64,000 bases of DNA from Gordonia hydrophobica NBRC 16057 (GTDB lineage Bacteria > Actinomycetota > Actinomycetes > Mycobacteriales > Mycobacteriaceae), in NCBI RefSeq assembly GCF_001592365.1, contig NZ_BCWU01000004.1, positions 310,001 through 374,000 of the forward strand, read 5' to 3'. Each line of letters begins with the position of its first letter. The stretch's first letter is position 1. This document shows positions 19,304 to 31,658 of this stretch, one piece after another. The notes below the pieces were generated by a model. It saw only the letters and a list, made by a program, of their open reading frames with translations. It was not told where the DNA came from and made no database searches. The position numbers and the translations under genes are program-made.

Positions 19304-20614
19304 ATGACCCAGGCAGCACGACGCCGCATGCGCGCATTCCTCCGCGCCGCCGTCCTCGGAGCGCTCACTGCCCTGGTCGTCACCTCCTGTTCCGACGGTC
19401 ACCTCGATGTGCGGTCGGTGCCTGCTGCGGGCTGGTCGTCGTACGGCGGCAACAGCGCCAACACCAATCTCACCTACGCGCAGCCGTCCGCGGATCTGAC
19501 GCTGTCGTGGTCTCGGTCGATGGGCGGCCCGATCACTGCCCCGATCACGATGAACGGCGGCGGCGACGTCATCGTGAACTCCCGCACCGCACGCGGCTGC
19601 AACATGACGGTCCTCGACAATCGCGCAGGGCGCAAGAACTTCTGCCAGCGACTGACCGACGGGTTCTGGGGCAACGCGGCTCTGGTGGACCAGTTCAGCC
19701 AGCCGTACATCGGCGAGCCGGGGCTGTTCCTGGCGCTGACCGGCGGCGGAGCCACTCGGTGGCGGCACCAGGTCCCCGGCACCGCCACGTCGGCGAAGTT
19801 CGCCGGTCCCGGCCGGGTGCTCGTCACCACCACGCAGGGGCGGGTGATGATCCTGGACTCGCAGAACGGCGACCTCGCCATGCCGGAGCTGAACCTGTGG
19901 CGCACCACCGCCGAGGATCCGTCCGCGGGCCTGAACGAGTGCGTGACCGGCGGTCCCGGGTGCGCCATCTCCGCGCCGCCCGCCGTTGACTGGGGCCACG
20001 AGCGCATCATCCTCAACTTCTTCCCGCAGGGCGCTGAGACGGCGCAGCTGAAAGCTCTGACGTACGGCTTCGACGGCGAGCACCGCGCGCTCACCGAGCA
20101 GTGGACCGCCGACCTGCCGCAGGGTGTGGTGGGCCCACCGGTCGTCTCGAGCGACGGCGCGACCGTGTACGCCTTCGCCCGCGACCACAAGCTCTACGCA
20201 CTCGACGCCGCGACCGGGAAGACCCGGTGGAGCCACGACGTCGGGGACGCGGGCTTCGCGACCATGAGCGTCTCCCCCGACGGCGTGATCATCCCGGCGG
20301 GCAAACTGGGCGCTCCGCTGACCATCCTCAAGGACGAGGGCGACAAGGTCGCCGAGATCGCCCGCCGCGACGATCTGCAGACCGCAGGCCTGTCGACGAT
20401 GACCACCTCGGGCACCGCGTGGACCGTGGTGCGCAGCGGTACCGATCAACATCTGGAACTGCTTGAGATAGACACTGCGTCCGGCACGACCAAGCGGACG
20501 CTGCCGATGCCCGACGCGAAGGGTTTCGTCACGGGCATCGCCGTGTCACCGAGCGGACAGATCGGCGTCGCGACCTACGCGGGCACCGTCTACTACTACG
20601 CGGCGAAGCGCTAG
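19304..20614 (+). CDS. PQQ-binding-like beta-propeller lipoprotein (Rv3035-like)
   Basis: The 436-aa protein begins with a basic stretch, a hydrophobic segment and the lipobox-like VVTSC with Cys29, so it is probably an exported lipoprotein. The rest is repeats of the PQQ/BamB beta-propeller type (for example TVYAFARDHKLYALDAATGKTRW and VMILDSQNG). No enzymatic motif is seen; such propellers usually mediate protein-protein contact. The gene sits within the MGLP-type cluster in the same place as Rv3035. It is convergent with the THUMP-like methyltransferase gene, with stop codons only 2 bp apart. Its role in the cluster is unknown. Confidence 0.78.
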   Translation: MTQAARRRMRAFLRAAVLGALTALVVTSCSDGHLDVRSVPAAGWSSYGGNSANTNLTYAQPSADLTLSWSRSMGGPITAPITMNGGGDVIVNSRTARGCNMTVLDNRAGRKNFCQRLTDGFWGNAALVDQFSQPYIGEPGLFLALTGGGATRWRHQVPGTATSAKFAGPGRVLVTTTQGRVMILDSQNGDLAMPELNLWRTTAEDPSAGLNECVTGGPGCAISAPPAVDWGHERIILNFFPQGAETAQLKALTYGFDGEHRALTEQWTADLPQGVVGPPVVSSDGATVYAFARDHKLYALDAATGKTRWSHDVGDAGFATMSVSPDGVIIPAGKLGAPLTILKDEGDKVAEIARRDDLQTAGLSTMTTSGTAWTVVRSGTDQHLELLEIDTASGTTKRTLPMPDAKGFVTGIAVSPSGQIGVATYAGTVYYYAAKR

Positions 20615-20616
20615 CT

Positions 20617-21819
20617 TTATGCACGCACGCCGGGCTCGCAGAGGAACGCGGTCCCGGTGCGCCCGATCCGCGTCATGATCAGGGCCAGCGGTCTGGAACC
20701 CTTGAGCTTCAGTCGCTTTCGGAGCCGGTCGGGATCCACGTCGAGCCCCCGGACGAGGATCTCGAGGCTGCCGCAGTCATGCGCCGCCAGTGCACTGCGG
20801 AGAATCCGCTCCGAGACGCCGAGTCGGTCGATCACGCGGAACCCGCGTTTTCCCACGGGGACTCGATCACCGGTGAGGTACGCGATCTGCGGATCCAGCT
20901 GTCGGAGCGAGTGCCGGTGGGCGTAGTGCCGCACCAGCCCGGCACGCACCACCGCACCGTCCGGGTCGACGATCCACTCCCCGACCTCGGGCCCGTCGAT
21001 CTCATCGGGATCGTCGCTCGTGATCTCGTAATCGTCGCCGTCGGACCGCAGGACGGTCGCACGGCGCGACGGCCGCGTCACTTCGCTCCACAGGCAGGCT
21101 TCACGCACACCGCCGTCGAGGGAGACCACCTGAACCTGCCCTTCGAAGCCGAAGCGGTCGCGCAGCAGACGGTAGTCCAGTCCGGGCGCGCACTTCACCA
21201 CCAGCTCGCGGCCCGCGTACACCGACAGCAATTCCAGCAGCGGCGGATCCAGTTCGTCGAGCTTGAACGTACGACCGCGCGCATTCCGCCGGGCCGGGTC
21301 GGCGATCACCACGTCGGCCGTCGACATCGGAGCGAGCGCGTCGGCCCGCGCCAGCAACCACGGTGCCGCCGTGTCGGTGAAGTGCAGGTTGTGATCGGCC
21401 ATCGCCAACCGCACCGGATCGATGTCGCTGCCGATCACTCCGCCGATTCCCGGCGTGGAAGCCAAGGCCATGAGCTCGGAGCCGATGGAGCAGGTGACGT
21501 CGTGCACGACGGCACCCGGCAGGCGAGCTGCGATGTCGGCGGCGCGGTGTGCCGCCACCACGGACGCGGTGGCCTGCTGAAGTGCCATGTCGCTGGCCAG
21601 CAGCCGATCCGGGTCGGCGAGCTTGCCGACCGCCTTGCGGCGCGTACGGACCGTCTCGACGAGCGCTGCGGCGCGGTCCCCGTACCGGGCCCGCAGATCT
21701 GGCATCTCCTTGAGCAACGCGTCCGGGGTCAGCGCGAAGTCGCTGACCACCTGGAGCGCCTTGGCGCCGTAACGCGAGCGGAGGAAGTCGACGTCGTCGG
21801 CACTGAACTCATATCCCAC
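20617..21819 (-). CDS. SAM-dependent methyltransferase with THUMP-like domain (Rv3037c-like)
   Basis: This 400-aa protein has a SAM-binding core (AAAVVHDVTCSIGSELMAL-type motif I, GVIGSDIDP and the NPPY-like VVIADPARRN) followed by a C-terminal THUMP-like domain. M. tuberculosis Rv3037c is proposed as one of the MGLP methyltransferases, while the domain layout also resembles RNA methyltransferases, so the substrate is open. I selected the GTG at 21819 because the family typically begins with a short GYEF-like segment; an upstream GTG at 21864 adds 15 residues. It follows the Rv3038c-like gene on the same strand but a long dyad lies between. Confidence 0.78.
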   Translation of the reverse strand: MGYEFSADDVDFLRSRYGAKALQVVSDFALTPDALLKEMPDLRARYGDRAAALVETVRTRRKAVGKLADPDRLLASDMALQQATASVVAAHRAADIAARLPGAVVHDVTCSIGSELMALASTPGIGGVIGSDIDPVRLAMADHNLHFTDTAAPWLLARADALAPMSTADVVIADPARRNARGRTFKLDELDPPLLELLSVYAGRELVVKCAPGLDYRLLRDRFGFEGQVQVVSLDGGVREACLWSEVTRPSRRATVLRSDGDDYEITSDDPDEIDGPEVGEWIVDPDGAVVRAGLVRHYAHRHSLRQLDPQIAYLTGDRVPVGKRGFRVIDRLGVSERILRSALAAHDCGSLEILVRGLDVDPDRLRKRLKLKGSRPLALIMTRIGRTGTAFLCEPGVRA

Positions 21820-21938
21820 TGAACTGTTGTCCCACTCGCGGCCGACTCCTGATCTGACGTCCACCCACGGAACGCGATCTCACCCTATCGAAGGTCCGGC
21901 GCGGGTTCGCGTTGACGGGTCTGCGCGACCGAATAGAA

Positions 21939-21994
21939 TTCCCCGCTCAGCGGCGGCATCGACGGTACGACGACTGCCTGCGCTGAGCGGGGAA
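21939..21994. terminator. Inverted repeat with 28-base loop
   Basis: Perfect 14-bp arms (TTCCCCGCTCAGCG at 21939-21952 and its complement at 21981-21994) lie 20 bp after the stop of the minus-strand methyltransferase. The large loop is unusual for an intrinsic terminator, and an attenuator or protein-binding role for the downstream gene is possible. Confidence 0.55.
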
Positions 21995-22014
21995 CTTCAT
22001 CCGGGTATCGGCGT

Positions 22015-23025
22015 CTACTTCTCCGGTTTCACACCAGTGATCAGCACGTTGTAGAAGAACTTCGGCGGCACGATCTTGCGCAGCACGTTCTCGTCGAGCC
22101 AGGTCATGCGCTTCCAGCCGCCGAACGCGAAGCCCGCCCAGCCCCAGCCGAGCTTCTCCGCGGGCACCGCGGCCTCGAAGGTGCGGACCGGCCAGCCCAG
22201 CATCGCGGCGGCGAGCTCCTCGGCGGCCGACTCCACCTGCACCGCACCGGCGCTGGTGGCCAGACGCTCCAGATCCTCCGGCGAGAAGGTGTGGATGTCG
22301 ACGACGGCCTCGAGCGCAGCGGCGCGCGAACTCTCGTCGAGTTCTTCCTGCGGACGGCGCCAGCCCTTCAGCGGGCCCAGTTTGGTGATGTTGGTGGTGG
22401 CCCACCAGGTGGCGCGGCTGAGCCAGCGGGCATAGAAGTCGCCGTGGGTCGACGGCTCACCGGCGAACACGAACCGGCCACCCGGCTTCAAGACGCGCAG
22501 CACTTCGCGCAACGACTTCTCGACGTCCGGAATGTGGTGCAGCACAGCGTGTCCGACTACGAGATCGAACGTGTTGTCCTCGTACGGGATCGACTCGGCG
22601 TCGGCGACGCGACCGTCGACGTCCAGGCCGAGGTTCTCCGCATTGCGCAGCGCGACCTTCACCATGCCCGGCGAGAGGTCGGTGACCGACCCCTTCTCCG
22701 CGACACCCGACTGCATCAGGTTGAGCAGGAAGAAGCCGGTGCCGCAGCCCAGTTCCATGGCGCGACCGTACGGCAGCGGGGCGTCGGGCAGAATCTTGTC
22801 GAGACGACCGCGCGCGTAGTCGATGCAGCGCTCGTCGAAGGAGATCGACCACTTCTCGTCGTAGGTCTCGGCCTCCCAGTCGTGGTAGAGCACCTGCGCG
22901 AGCTTGGTGTCCTTCAGCGCCGCCTCGACCTGCTCCTGCGTGGCATGCGGGTTCGGCGCCGGGTCGACCGGATCGTTGGTGGTCGCGCCCGAGTCGGGGG
23001 TGTTCTGATCGTCGATGGCGGTCAT
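22015..23025 (-). CDS. Class I SAM-dependent methyltransferase (Rv3038c-like)
   Basis: The 336-aa protein contains motif I AMELGCGTGFFLLNL, motif II VTDLSPGMVKVAL and post-motif DLVVGHAVLHHIPDVEKSL, followed by VLKPGGRFVFAGEPS. This is the UbiE/Methyltransf_11 style acting on small or lipid substrates. It is preceded by an acidic, Asn/Thr/Pro-rich N-terminal tail. The start at 23025 (ATG) was chosen since the upstream open frame is low-complexity and lies inside the adjacent hydratase gene. It is 11 bp from the enoyl-CoA hydratase stop, so the two are an operon. A link to MGLP or fatty acid metabolism is inferred only from position. Confidence 0.82.
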   Translation of the reverse strand: MTAIDDQNTPDSGATTNDPVDPAPNPHATQEQVEAALKDTKLAQVLYHDWEAETYDEKWSISFDERCIDYARGRLDKILPDAPLPYGRAMELGCGTGFFLLNLMQSGVAEKGSVTDLSPGMVKVALRNAENLGLDVDGRVADAESIPYEDNTFDLVVGHAVLHHIPDVEKSLREVLRVLKPGGRFVFAGEPSTHGDFYARWLSRATWWATTNITKLGPLKGWRRPQEELDESSRAAALEAVVDIHTFSPEDLERLATSAGAVQVESAAEELAAAMLGWPVRTFEAAVPAEKLGWGWAGFAFGGWKRMTWLDENVLRKIVPPKFFYNVLITGVKPEK

Positions 23026-23036
23026 GTGTTCGCGTC

Positions 23037-23825
23037 CTACTTTCCGGTGAACTCGGCCTTGCCGGGGCCGTTGGCGACGAACGACTCCATGCCGATCGTT
23101 CGGTCTTGGGTGGCGAACAGGCCGGCGAACACCTGCTCCTCGATCTTCAGGCCGGTCGCGAGATCGACCTCCAGGCCGGAGTCGATCGCGGTCTTGGCTG
23201 CCGCGAGTGCCGCCGAGGCCGCACCCGCGAACTGTCCCGCCCACTTGAGCGCCTCGTTGTAGACGTCGTCGGGCGCGACCACCTGGTCGACGAGGCCGAT
23301 CCTCAGTGCTTCCTCGGCGCCGACGAAGCGGCCGGTGAAGACCAGATCCTTGGCGCGGGACGGGCCGATCAACCGGGCCAGGCGCTGCGTTCCGCCGCCA
23401 CCGGGGATCACGCCCAGCAGCACCTCGGGGACGCCGAGCTTGGCATTGTCGCCCGCGATACGACGATCGGCGCCGAGCGCCACCTCGAGGCCGCCGCCGA
23501 GCGCGTACCCGGTGATCGCGGCGACGGTCGGCTTCGGGATCTCTGAGATGGCGCCGATCGCCCGCTGCAGACGGCTGGCGATCTTGCGGATGTCGGCATG
23601 CGACATGTCGAGCATCTCTTTGATGTCGGCGCCTGCGGCGAGCACCTTGGGTCCGCCGTAGACGACGACGGCCTTGATGTCGTCGCGCAGGCTCGCCTCG
23701 TCGGCAGCCGCCGCGAGCTCGTTCTGAACCTGGCGGTTCAATGCGTTCATCGGCGGGCGATTGAGCAGAATGGTTCCGACGCCGGGGTGTTCCTCCGACG
23801 TCTCCAGCGTGACAAACTCAGCCAT
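23037..23825 (-). CDS. Enoyl-CoA hydratase/isomerase (EchA17-like)
   Basis: This 262-aa crotonase-fold protein is predicted to hydrate 2-enoyl-CoA in beta-oxidation. Oxyanion-hole segments are KVLAAGADIKEM and ITGYALGGGLEVALGADRR. The catalytic glutamate region is LGVPEVLLGVIPGGGGTQRLARLIG, with the second glutamate in GAEEALRIGLVDQV, so it looks fully competent. It corresponds to echA17 (Rv3039c) in M. tuberculosis. A TACCGGTA sequence lies 11 bp before the start codon and shares a half-site with the etfB promoter palindrome, suggesting joint control of beta-oxidation genes. Confidence 0.92.
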   Translation of the reverse strand: MAEFVTLETSEEHPGVGTILLNRPPMNALNRQVQNELAAAADEASLRDDIKAVVVYGGPKVLAAGADIKEMLDMSHADIRKIASRLQRAIGAISEIPKPTVAAITGYALGGGLEVALGADRRIAGDNAKLGVPEVLLGVIPGGGGTQRLARLIGPSRAKDLVFTGRFVGAEEALRIGLVDQVVAPDDVYNEALKWAGQFAGAASAALAAAKTAIDSGLEVDLATGLKIEEQVFAGLFATQDRTIGMESFVANGPGKAEFTGK

Positions 23826-23917
23826 GAGGGCAGGCTACCGGTAAGTCAGGTCTGCAAACCAACCGGGCAGCACGCAACTGACACGTGCATACGCCCGGTG
23901 GCACGTAGGGTGACAGC

Positions 23918-24859
23918 ATGGCTGACGACGCCGTCGTACTGCATGTTCCCGGTCCCGACGGGGCGATGCGCGACGTGCGCATCAGCAGCCCCGATCGCAT
24001 CTACTTCGCCGATGCCGGTCTGACCAAGCTCGACATCGCACACTATTACCTCGCGGTCTCCGCAGGCATCACCCGCGCCCTCGCCGAGCGTCCCTGCATG
24101 CTGCACCGTTTCCCGAAGGGCACGGCCGAGAAGAAGGTGCACCAGAAGAAGCTGCCCGCGGGCGCCCCCGACTGGATTCAGACCGTCGACATCTTCTTTC
24201 CCCGCTACTCCCGCACCGTGCAGGAACTCTGTGTCACCGAGCCCGCGGCCGTCGTGTGGGCGGTGCAGATGGCGACCGTCGAGTTCCACCCCTGGAACTC
24301 CCGCCGCGGCCGCGTGGAACAGCCGGACGAATGGCGTATCGACCTCGACCCGATGCCCCAGGCCGACTTCGCCCGGGTGCGGCGCGTCGCACACGCGGTG
24401 CACGAGATCCTCGACGAGCTGGGAATCGTCGGTTATCCGAAGACCTCCGGCGGTCACGGATTGCACATCTACGTCCGGATTCGACCCGAGTGGGAGTTCG
24501 GCGACGTGCGGCGCGCCGCACTCGCATTCGGCACAGAAGTGGTGCGGCGCCTCCCCGACGACGCGACGGTCACCTGGTGGCGTAAGGATCGCGATCCCTC
24601 CGCCGTCTTCATCGACTTCAATCAGAATGCGCGCGACCACACGATGGCCGCCGCCTACTCGATCCGGGCCAACGCTCGCGCGACGGTGTCGGCGCCGCTG
24701 CGGTGGGACGAGATCGACGATGCCGAGCCCGACGATTTCACCGTCGCCACGATGCCCACGCGCTACGCCGATCTGGGCGACCTGCACGCCGACATCGACA
24801 GCGAGGCGTTCGGACTCGACGCGCTGCTGGAGTGGGCCGAGCGGGACGAGAAGAGTTGA
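23918..24859 (+). CDS. Stand-alone LigD-type primase-polymerase (PolDom)
   Basis: The 313-aa protein is a single LigD polymerase domain, the archaeo-eukaryotic primase-like enzyme that fills gaps and adds ribonucleotides during bacterial end joining. Motif I (metal-binding Asp) is RIDLDPMP. The substrate-binding SGGHGLHIYVRI and the third acidic motif AVFIDFNQNARDHTM are all present. It lacks ligase and nuclease domains, so it resembles the mycobacterial stand-alone PolD1/PolD2 enzymes. No ku or ligD is adjacent. In M. tuberculosis the neighbours echA17 and the NUDIX gene are directly adjacent, so this gene is an insertion relative to that order. It is likely to be active in base-excision or break repair. 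Confidence 0.9.
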   Translation: MADDAVVLHVPGPDGAMRDVRISSPDRIYFADAGLTKLDIAHYYLAVSAGITRALAERPCMLHRFPKGTAEKKVHQKKLPAGAPDWIQTVDIFFPRYSRTVQELCVTEPAAVVWAVQMATVEFHPWNSRRGRVEQPDEWRIDLDPMPQADFARVRRVAHAVHEILDELGIVGYPKTSGGHGLHIYVRIRPEWEFGDVRRAALAFGTEVVRRLPDDATVTWWRKDRDPSAVFIDFNQNARDHTMAAAYSIRANARATVSAPLRWDEIDDAEPDDFTVATMPTRYADLGDLHADIDSEAFGLDALLEWAERDEKS

Positions 24860-24886
24860 CCGGTAGAGGAGTCGACGTGGGGCTGA

Positions 24887-25711
24887 CTACGCGTTCGTGT
24901 TTTTGAGTTGATCCATTCGACCGTCGCCGAGTGAGGCGAGGTACTCGTCGGAGTCGGCGAAGCGCAGTCCCTCGATCCCAGACCGATCGGCGATCGACGG
25001 CTCGATCGGCGTGATCTGGTGGTCGGCGGCCATCAGGTCGGCGACAGTCGAATATCCGGCGATCACCCGCAGTTGCGACCAGGTCGGCGGAAGCAGAAAG
25101 TGGTTGCCGTTGTTCCAGGCGGCGAGCGCCCCCGTCGCGGTGAGCCACACGGTCTCCGACGCCTCGGACGTCTCGCCGTCGGCCGACTGCCCGGCGGGCA
25201 ACTCGGCGAGGAAGAACCGGGTGTCGTAGCGGCGAGTCTCGTTCTTCGGGGTGATCCAGTGCGAGAGCGGCGCCAACAGGTCGGTCCGCAGCACCAGATC
25301 GTGCTCATTCAGGAACTGCGCGAACGAAATATCCTTGTTCACCAGGCGCTCCCGCTCCCCGGAGAGTGCAGACGGGTTCGGGTGCACGTCGTCGGCGGAA
25401 CCAGCGAGCAGCACTCCGCACTCCTCGAACGTCTCGCGGACTGCGGCGCACACGAGCGCCCGCGCGGTCTCGACGTCGGTGCCGTACTGCTGCGCCCACC
25501 AGCCCACGTCGGGGCCGACCCAGCTGATCTTTGCGTCGCGGTCGCGGTCGTCCACGCCGCCGCCGGGGAACACCGTCATGCCGCCCGCGAACGCCATCTG
25601 CTTGACGCGCCGCTGCAGAAACACTTCGATCCCCTGGTCCGCGTCGCGGACAAGGACCACCGTGGACGCGTCGCGCAGCGGGACCGGCGCCGATTTGCCG
25701 TCTGTGAACAT
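24887..25711 (-). CDS. NUDIX hydrolase family protein (Rv3040c-like)
   Basis: The 274-aa protein has a NUDIX fold with the glycines of GGMTVFPGGGVDDRD and the core RETFEECGVLL (REUxEExGU). A roughly 35-residue insertion separates the first glycine from the core, as in the larger CoA/ADP-ribose type members (RNUDT19-like). It probably hydrolyses a nucleoside diphosphate derivative; the substrate cannot be told. I chose the ATG at 25711 because AATGAGGG precedes it at good spacing; a TTG at 25738 would add 9 residues. It is convergent with the polymerase gene (27-bp gap) and follows the ABC ATPase gene on the minus strand. Confidence 0.83.
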   Translation of the reverse strand: MFTDGKSAPVPLRDASTVVLVRDADQGIEVFLQRRVKQMAFAGGMTVFPGGGVDDRDRDAKISWVGPDVGWWAQQYGTDVETARALVCAAVRETFEECGVLLAGSADDVHPNPSALSGERERLVNKDISFAQFLNEHDLVLRTDLLAPLSHWITPKNETRRYDTRFFLAELPAGQSADGETSEASETVWLTATGALAAWNNGNHFLLPPTWSQLRVIAGYSTVADLMAADHQITPIEPSIADRSGIEGLRFADSDEYLASLGDGRMDQLKNTNA

Positions 25712-25825
25712 GTGCACCCTCATTCTGATCGAGATCAACCGAGCTTGCGTTCGGTCGGTCTTTCCTCATACTCGCACACGCGAGAATCGCGCTCAGCGCC
25801 TCCCGACGTCAGCGGGCGCACATCC

Positions 25826-26659
25826 TCACTCCGCGCGCCGGTGCCCGCCCGCAGTACGACCGCGTCGCGCGAAGTATCGGCCGTCGTCCTCGGACAACAC
25901 GATGTTCTGGCGGAACGCCGCCGTGAGGTTCTCCTCGGTGAGCGTCTCCTCGAGCGAACCCTGCGCCACGACGCCGCCCTCCGACAGGATCAGGACGTTG
26001 GTGAAGCCCGGCGGGATCTCCTCCACGTGGTGCGTGATGAGCACCATCGCAGGCGAATCCGGATCGGCGGCGAGGACGCTCAATCGGTTGACGAGTTCCT
26101 CCCGGCCGCCCAGGTCCAGTCCGGCGGCGGGCTCGTCGAGCAGGAGGAGTTCGGGATCGGTCATCAGACCGCGAGCGATCAGCACGCGTTTGCGCTCCCC
26201 CTCCGACAGGGTGCCGTACGTGCGATCCGCCAGATGCTCGGCGCCCATCGACTCCAAGATGTCCGCAGCCTGCGCGCGATCCATCTCGTCGTACTGCTCC
26301 CGCCACCGTCCGAGCACCGAGTAGCCGGCGGAGATCACCAGGTCGGACACCAGCTCGCCGGCAGGCACCCGCGCCGCCATCGCCGAACTGACCATGCCGA
26401 TCCGGGTGGAGAGCTCGCGGACCTCGACGCGACCCAGTTGCTCACCGACCACGAACGCGTCGCCGCGGCTCGGGAAGTCCATCGCCGCAGCCATGCGCAG
26501 CAACGACGTCTTGCCCGCCCCGTTGGGGCCGATGATCACCCACCGCTCGTCGAGTTCCACCTGCCAGTCCACCGGTCCCACGAGTGTCTTGCCGTCGCGG
26601 ATGAGCGAGACTCCGCGGAAGTCGATGAGCAGGTCGGGGTCAGCAATCAATTCGGTCAC
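25826..26659 (-). CDS. ABC transporter-type ATP-binding protein (Rv3041c-like)
   Basis: The 277-aa protein is a complete ABC ATPase: Walker [10 protein letters not shown], signature [14 protein letters not shown], Walker [13 protein letters not shown] and the H-loop LITHHVEE. The YLTR-style context resembles the ModF/YadG-like or molybdate-iron group, but no permease or binding protein lies beside it, so it may serve a distant transporter or a non-transport role. The GTG at 26659 is used; a GGAGG directly before it is rather close and TTG three codons later is an alternative. It is divergent from the luciferase-like gene. The same ATPase sits in this position in M. tuberculosis. Confidence 0.85.
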   Translation of the reverse strand: MTELIADPDLLIDFRGVSLIRDGKTLVGPVDWQVELDERWVIIGPNGAGKTSLLRMAAAMDFPSRGDAFVVGEQLGRVEVRELSTRIGMVSSAMAARVPAGELVSDLVISAGYSVLGRWREQYDEMDRAQAADILESMGAEHLADRTYGTLSEGERKRVLIARGLMTDPELLLLDEPAAGLDLGGREELVNRLSVLAADPDSPAMVLITHHVEEIPPGFTNVLILSEGGVVAQGSLEETLTEENLTAAFRQNIVLSEDDGRYFARRGRTAGGHRRAE

Positions 26660-26763
26660 GCCTCCATGGTGCCGGATGCCGATCCGCTTTCGGGCATGGG
26701 AACGCAAATGTGGGGAATACCCCGGTGCGGAATACAAACGGGGCGCACACCGCTGCACTAGGC

Positions 26764-27801
26764 GTGACCGATTCTTCCCCTGATCTCGTCGTGCCCGATT
26801 CCGGGACCACTCCGCGCGTCCCCTTCTCGCTTCTCGACCTCGCACAGGTCGGGTCGGGCGAAACCGTCCGCGACGCCCTCACCCACTCCCGCCGGATGGC
26901 AGAGTTCGCCGACACCACCGGCTATGAGCGCATCTGGTACGCCGAACACCACAACATGCCGACCATCGCCTCCGCGGCGCCCGCCGTCCTGGTGGCGCAC
27001 ATGGCCGCGCACACCTCCCGGATCCGCCTCGGCGCCGGCGGCGTGATGCTCCCCAATCACTCGCCGCTGGCGATCGCCGAACAGTACGGCACTCTGGCCG
27101 AGTTGTACCCCGACCGCATCGACCTCGGTCTGGGCCGAGCTCCGGGCGGTGACCCCGCCACCTTCAGCGCGCTGCGTCGCACACCGGCCGCCTCCGAGCA
27201 CTTCCCGGCCGACGTCGTCGAACTGCAGCGCTACTTCGCAGGCACCACGGTGCACGGTGTCCGCGCCGTGCCCGGCGCCGGAACGCACGTGCCGCTGTAC
27301 ATCCTCGGCTCCTCACTGTTCGGCGCGCAGTTGGCCGCCGCACTGGGGTTGCCCTATGCGTTCGCCTCCCACTTCGCGCCGCAGGCCCTGGACCAGGCCA
27401 CCTCGCTGTACCTGCGGGAGTTCCGCCCCGCAGCGCTCCCGGACGGCGGCGAGTCCGAACCGTATCTGATGGTCGCTGCGACGGTGATCGCCGACGACGA
27501 CGCCGAGCGCGCCTACGAGCAACTGCGGGTCGCCAAGATCCAGCGGATCAAGTTCCTGTTCAACCGCGGCCGCAACCTCACCACCGCGGAGGCGGAGATG
27601 CTGCTCGACGGCCCCCAGGGCGCCCAGGTGGACGAGATGCTGCGCTGCGCCGCCGTCGGCGCCCCCGATCAGGTGCTCGCGCAGCTCGACGACTTCGCCC
27701 AGCGCACCCGCGCCGACGAACTCATCCTGGCTCCGCTCGCGAACGACCGGGAGGTCTGGTTCGGGACGGTGGAGAAGCTGGCGCCCGCCCCGGTTCGCTG
27801 A
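26764..27801 (+). CDS. LLM-class flavin-dependent oxidoreductase
   Basis: This is a bacterial-luciferase-like monooxygenase (TIM barrel, FMN/F420 dependent). It has the N-terminal [35 protein letters not shown] (family-typical W-x-E-H-H), [21 protein letters not shown] and [12 protein letters not shown], matching the alkanal-monooxygenase-like (MsnO8/YhbW) subgroup. No partner flavin reductase is adjacent. The GTG at 26764 gives 345 aa and places the conserved core normally; an ATG at 26710 adds 18 poorly conserved residues. The gene is convergent with the PTH2-like gene across a hairpin. Substrate unknown. Confidence 0.85.
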   Translation: MTDSSPDLVVPDSGTTPRVPFSLLDLAQVGSGETVRDALTHSRRMAEFADTTGYERIWYAEHHNMPTIASAAPAVLVAHMAAHTSRIRLGAGGVMLPNHSPLAIAEQYGTLAELYPDRIDLGLGRAPGGDPATFSALRRTPAASEHFPADVVELQRYFAGTTVHGVRAVPGAGTHVPLYILGSSLFGAQLAAALGLPYAFASHFAPQALDQATSLYLREFRPAALPDGGESEPYLMVAATVIADDDAERAYEQLRVAKIQRIKFLFNRGRNLTTAEAEMLLDGPQGAQVDEMLRCAAVGAPDQVLAQLDDFAQRTRADELILAPLANDREVWFGTVEKLAPAPVR

Positions 27802-27810
27802 TCGCGAGTC

Positions 27811-27840
27811 GCGGGCCGGGCGGCTGTCGTCCCGACCCGC
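27811..27840. terminator. Hairpin between convergent genes
   Basis: A 10-bp stem with one mismatch (GCGGGCCGGG at 27811 and CCCGACCCGC at 27831) with a 10-base loop lies 9 bp after the LLM gene stop. It probably ends both convergent transcripts. Confidence 0.6.
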
Positions 27841-27864
27841 GGTCCCGGCACTACTCGACCGACG

Positions 27865-28593
27865 TCAGCGCGGGAAGCGCGTCGCGATGACCGTCACCGA
27901 GCCCGGCGCGATCTCGGTGAAGCCGGCGTCGCGCACCGCTGCGGCGGTCCCGGCGTCGGCCGCGGCGGTCAGCTGCGACCAGCGCTCCACGTCGGCCTGA
28001 CCGACGTCGAGCGGGCAGCCCGCCGCCGCCCAGACACGTGCTTCGTCGAGCGAGAAGAGCGCCGCGCCGAGCATCGACGCATGGCCGACCTGCGCCGCGG
28101 TCTTCCCCAGCGACATGTCCAACGTCGGATTGAGCCACAGGCCCAGTCCGTCGCGGCCGTCAGGCGCCGCGGGGATCGGCTCGCCGTCGACGTCGGTCCC
28201 GCCGATCTGCAGTTTGGTGATCCGCCGGTCCACGTCGCCGACGCGGCTCGGCACGAAAGCCCGCGCCTGTGCCCCCTCGTGATCCACCGTCACGCCCCAC
28301 AGCCCCTGGACGTCGTCCCACTGTTTTCCGCGGGCTCGGCGGGCGATCTTCCGAATGCGCGCATCGCACCAGGCGTCGAGGCGAGGCGCCCACGGGCCGT
28401 CGTTCTCGGCGCGCTCGTCCAAGCAGACCAAGACGGCCGCCTGCGCGGCCGCGATCAGCAGTGCGCGACGATCCGGCGGATCGGCCTTTTCGATGCGCAG
28501 CACCATCTGCATGGCGAGAACATCGTCACGGTCGACGGGATCCTCGCCGCCGCCGACGTAACCGACGAGTCGTCGGTACACGTCGTCGAACAC
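27865..28593 (-). CDS. Peptidyl-tRNA hydrolase 2 (PTH2)-like protein
   Basis: The 242-aa protein has a C-terminal domain with the PTH2 signature region (LNPTLDMSLGKTAAQVGHASM), similar to the GK-AAQ-x-x-HA motif of archaeal and eukaryotic peptidyl-tRNA hydrolases. The 120-residue N-terminal part is helical with no recognised domain. PTH2 enzymes recycle peptidyl-tRNA, but bacterial PTH2-like proteins with such N-terminal extensions are uncharacterised, so a nucleic-acid or aminopeptidyl substrate is only suggested. It starts 1 bp from the serB stop on the same strand, so the pair is one operon. Confidence 0.72.
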   Translation of the reverse strand: MFDDVYRRLVGYVGGGEDPVDRDDVLAMQMVLRIEKADPPDRRALLIAAAQAAVLVCLDERAENDGPWAPRLDAWCDARIRKIARRARGKQWDDVQGLWGVTVDHEGAQARAFVPSRVGDVDRRITKLQIGGTDVDGEPIPAAPDGRDGLGLWLNPTLDMSLGKTAAQVGHASMLGAALFSLDEARVWAAAGCPLDVGQADVERWSQLTAAADAGTAAAVRDAGFTEIAPGSVTVIATRFPR

Positions 28594-28594
28594 G

Positions 28595-31658
<3,064 letters not shown>

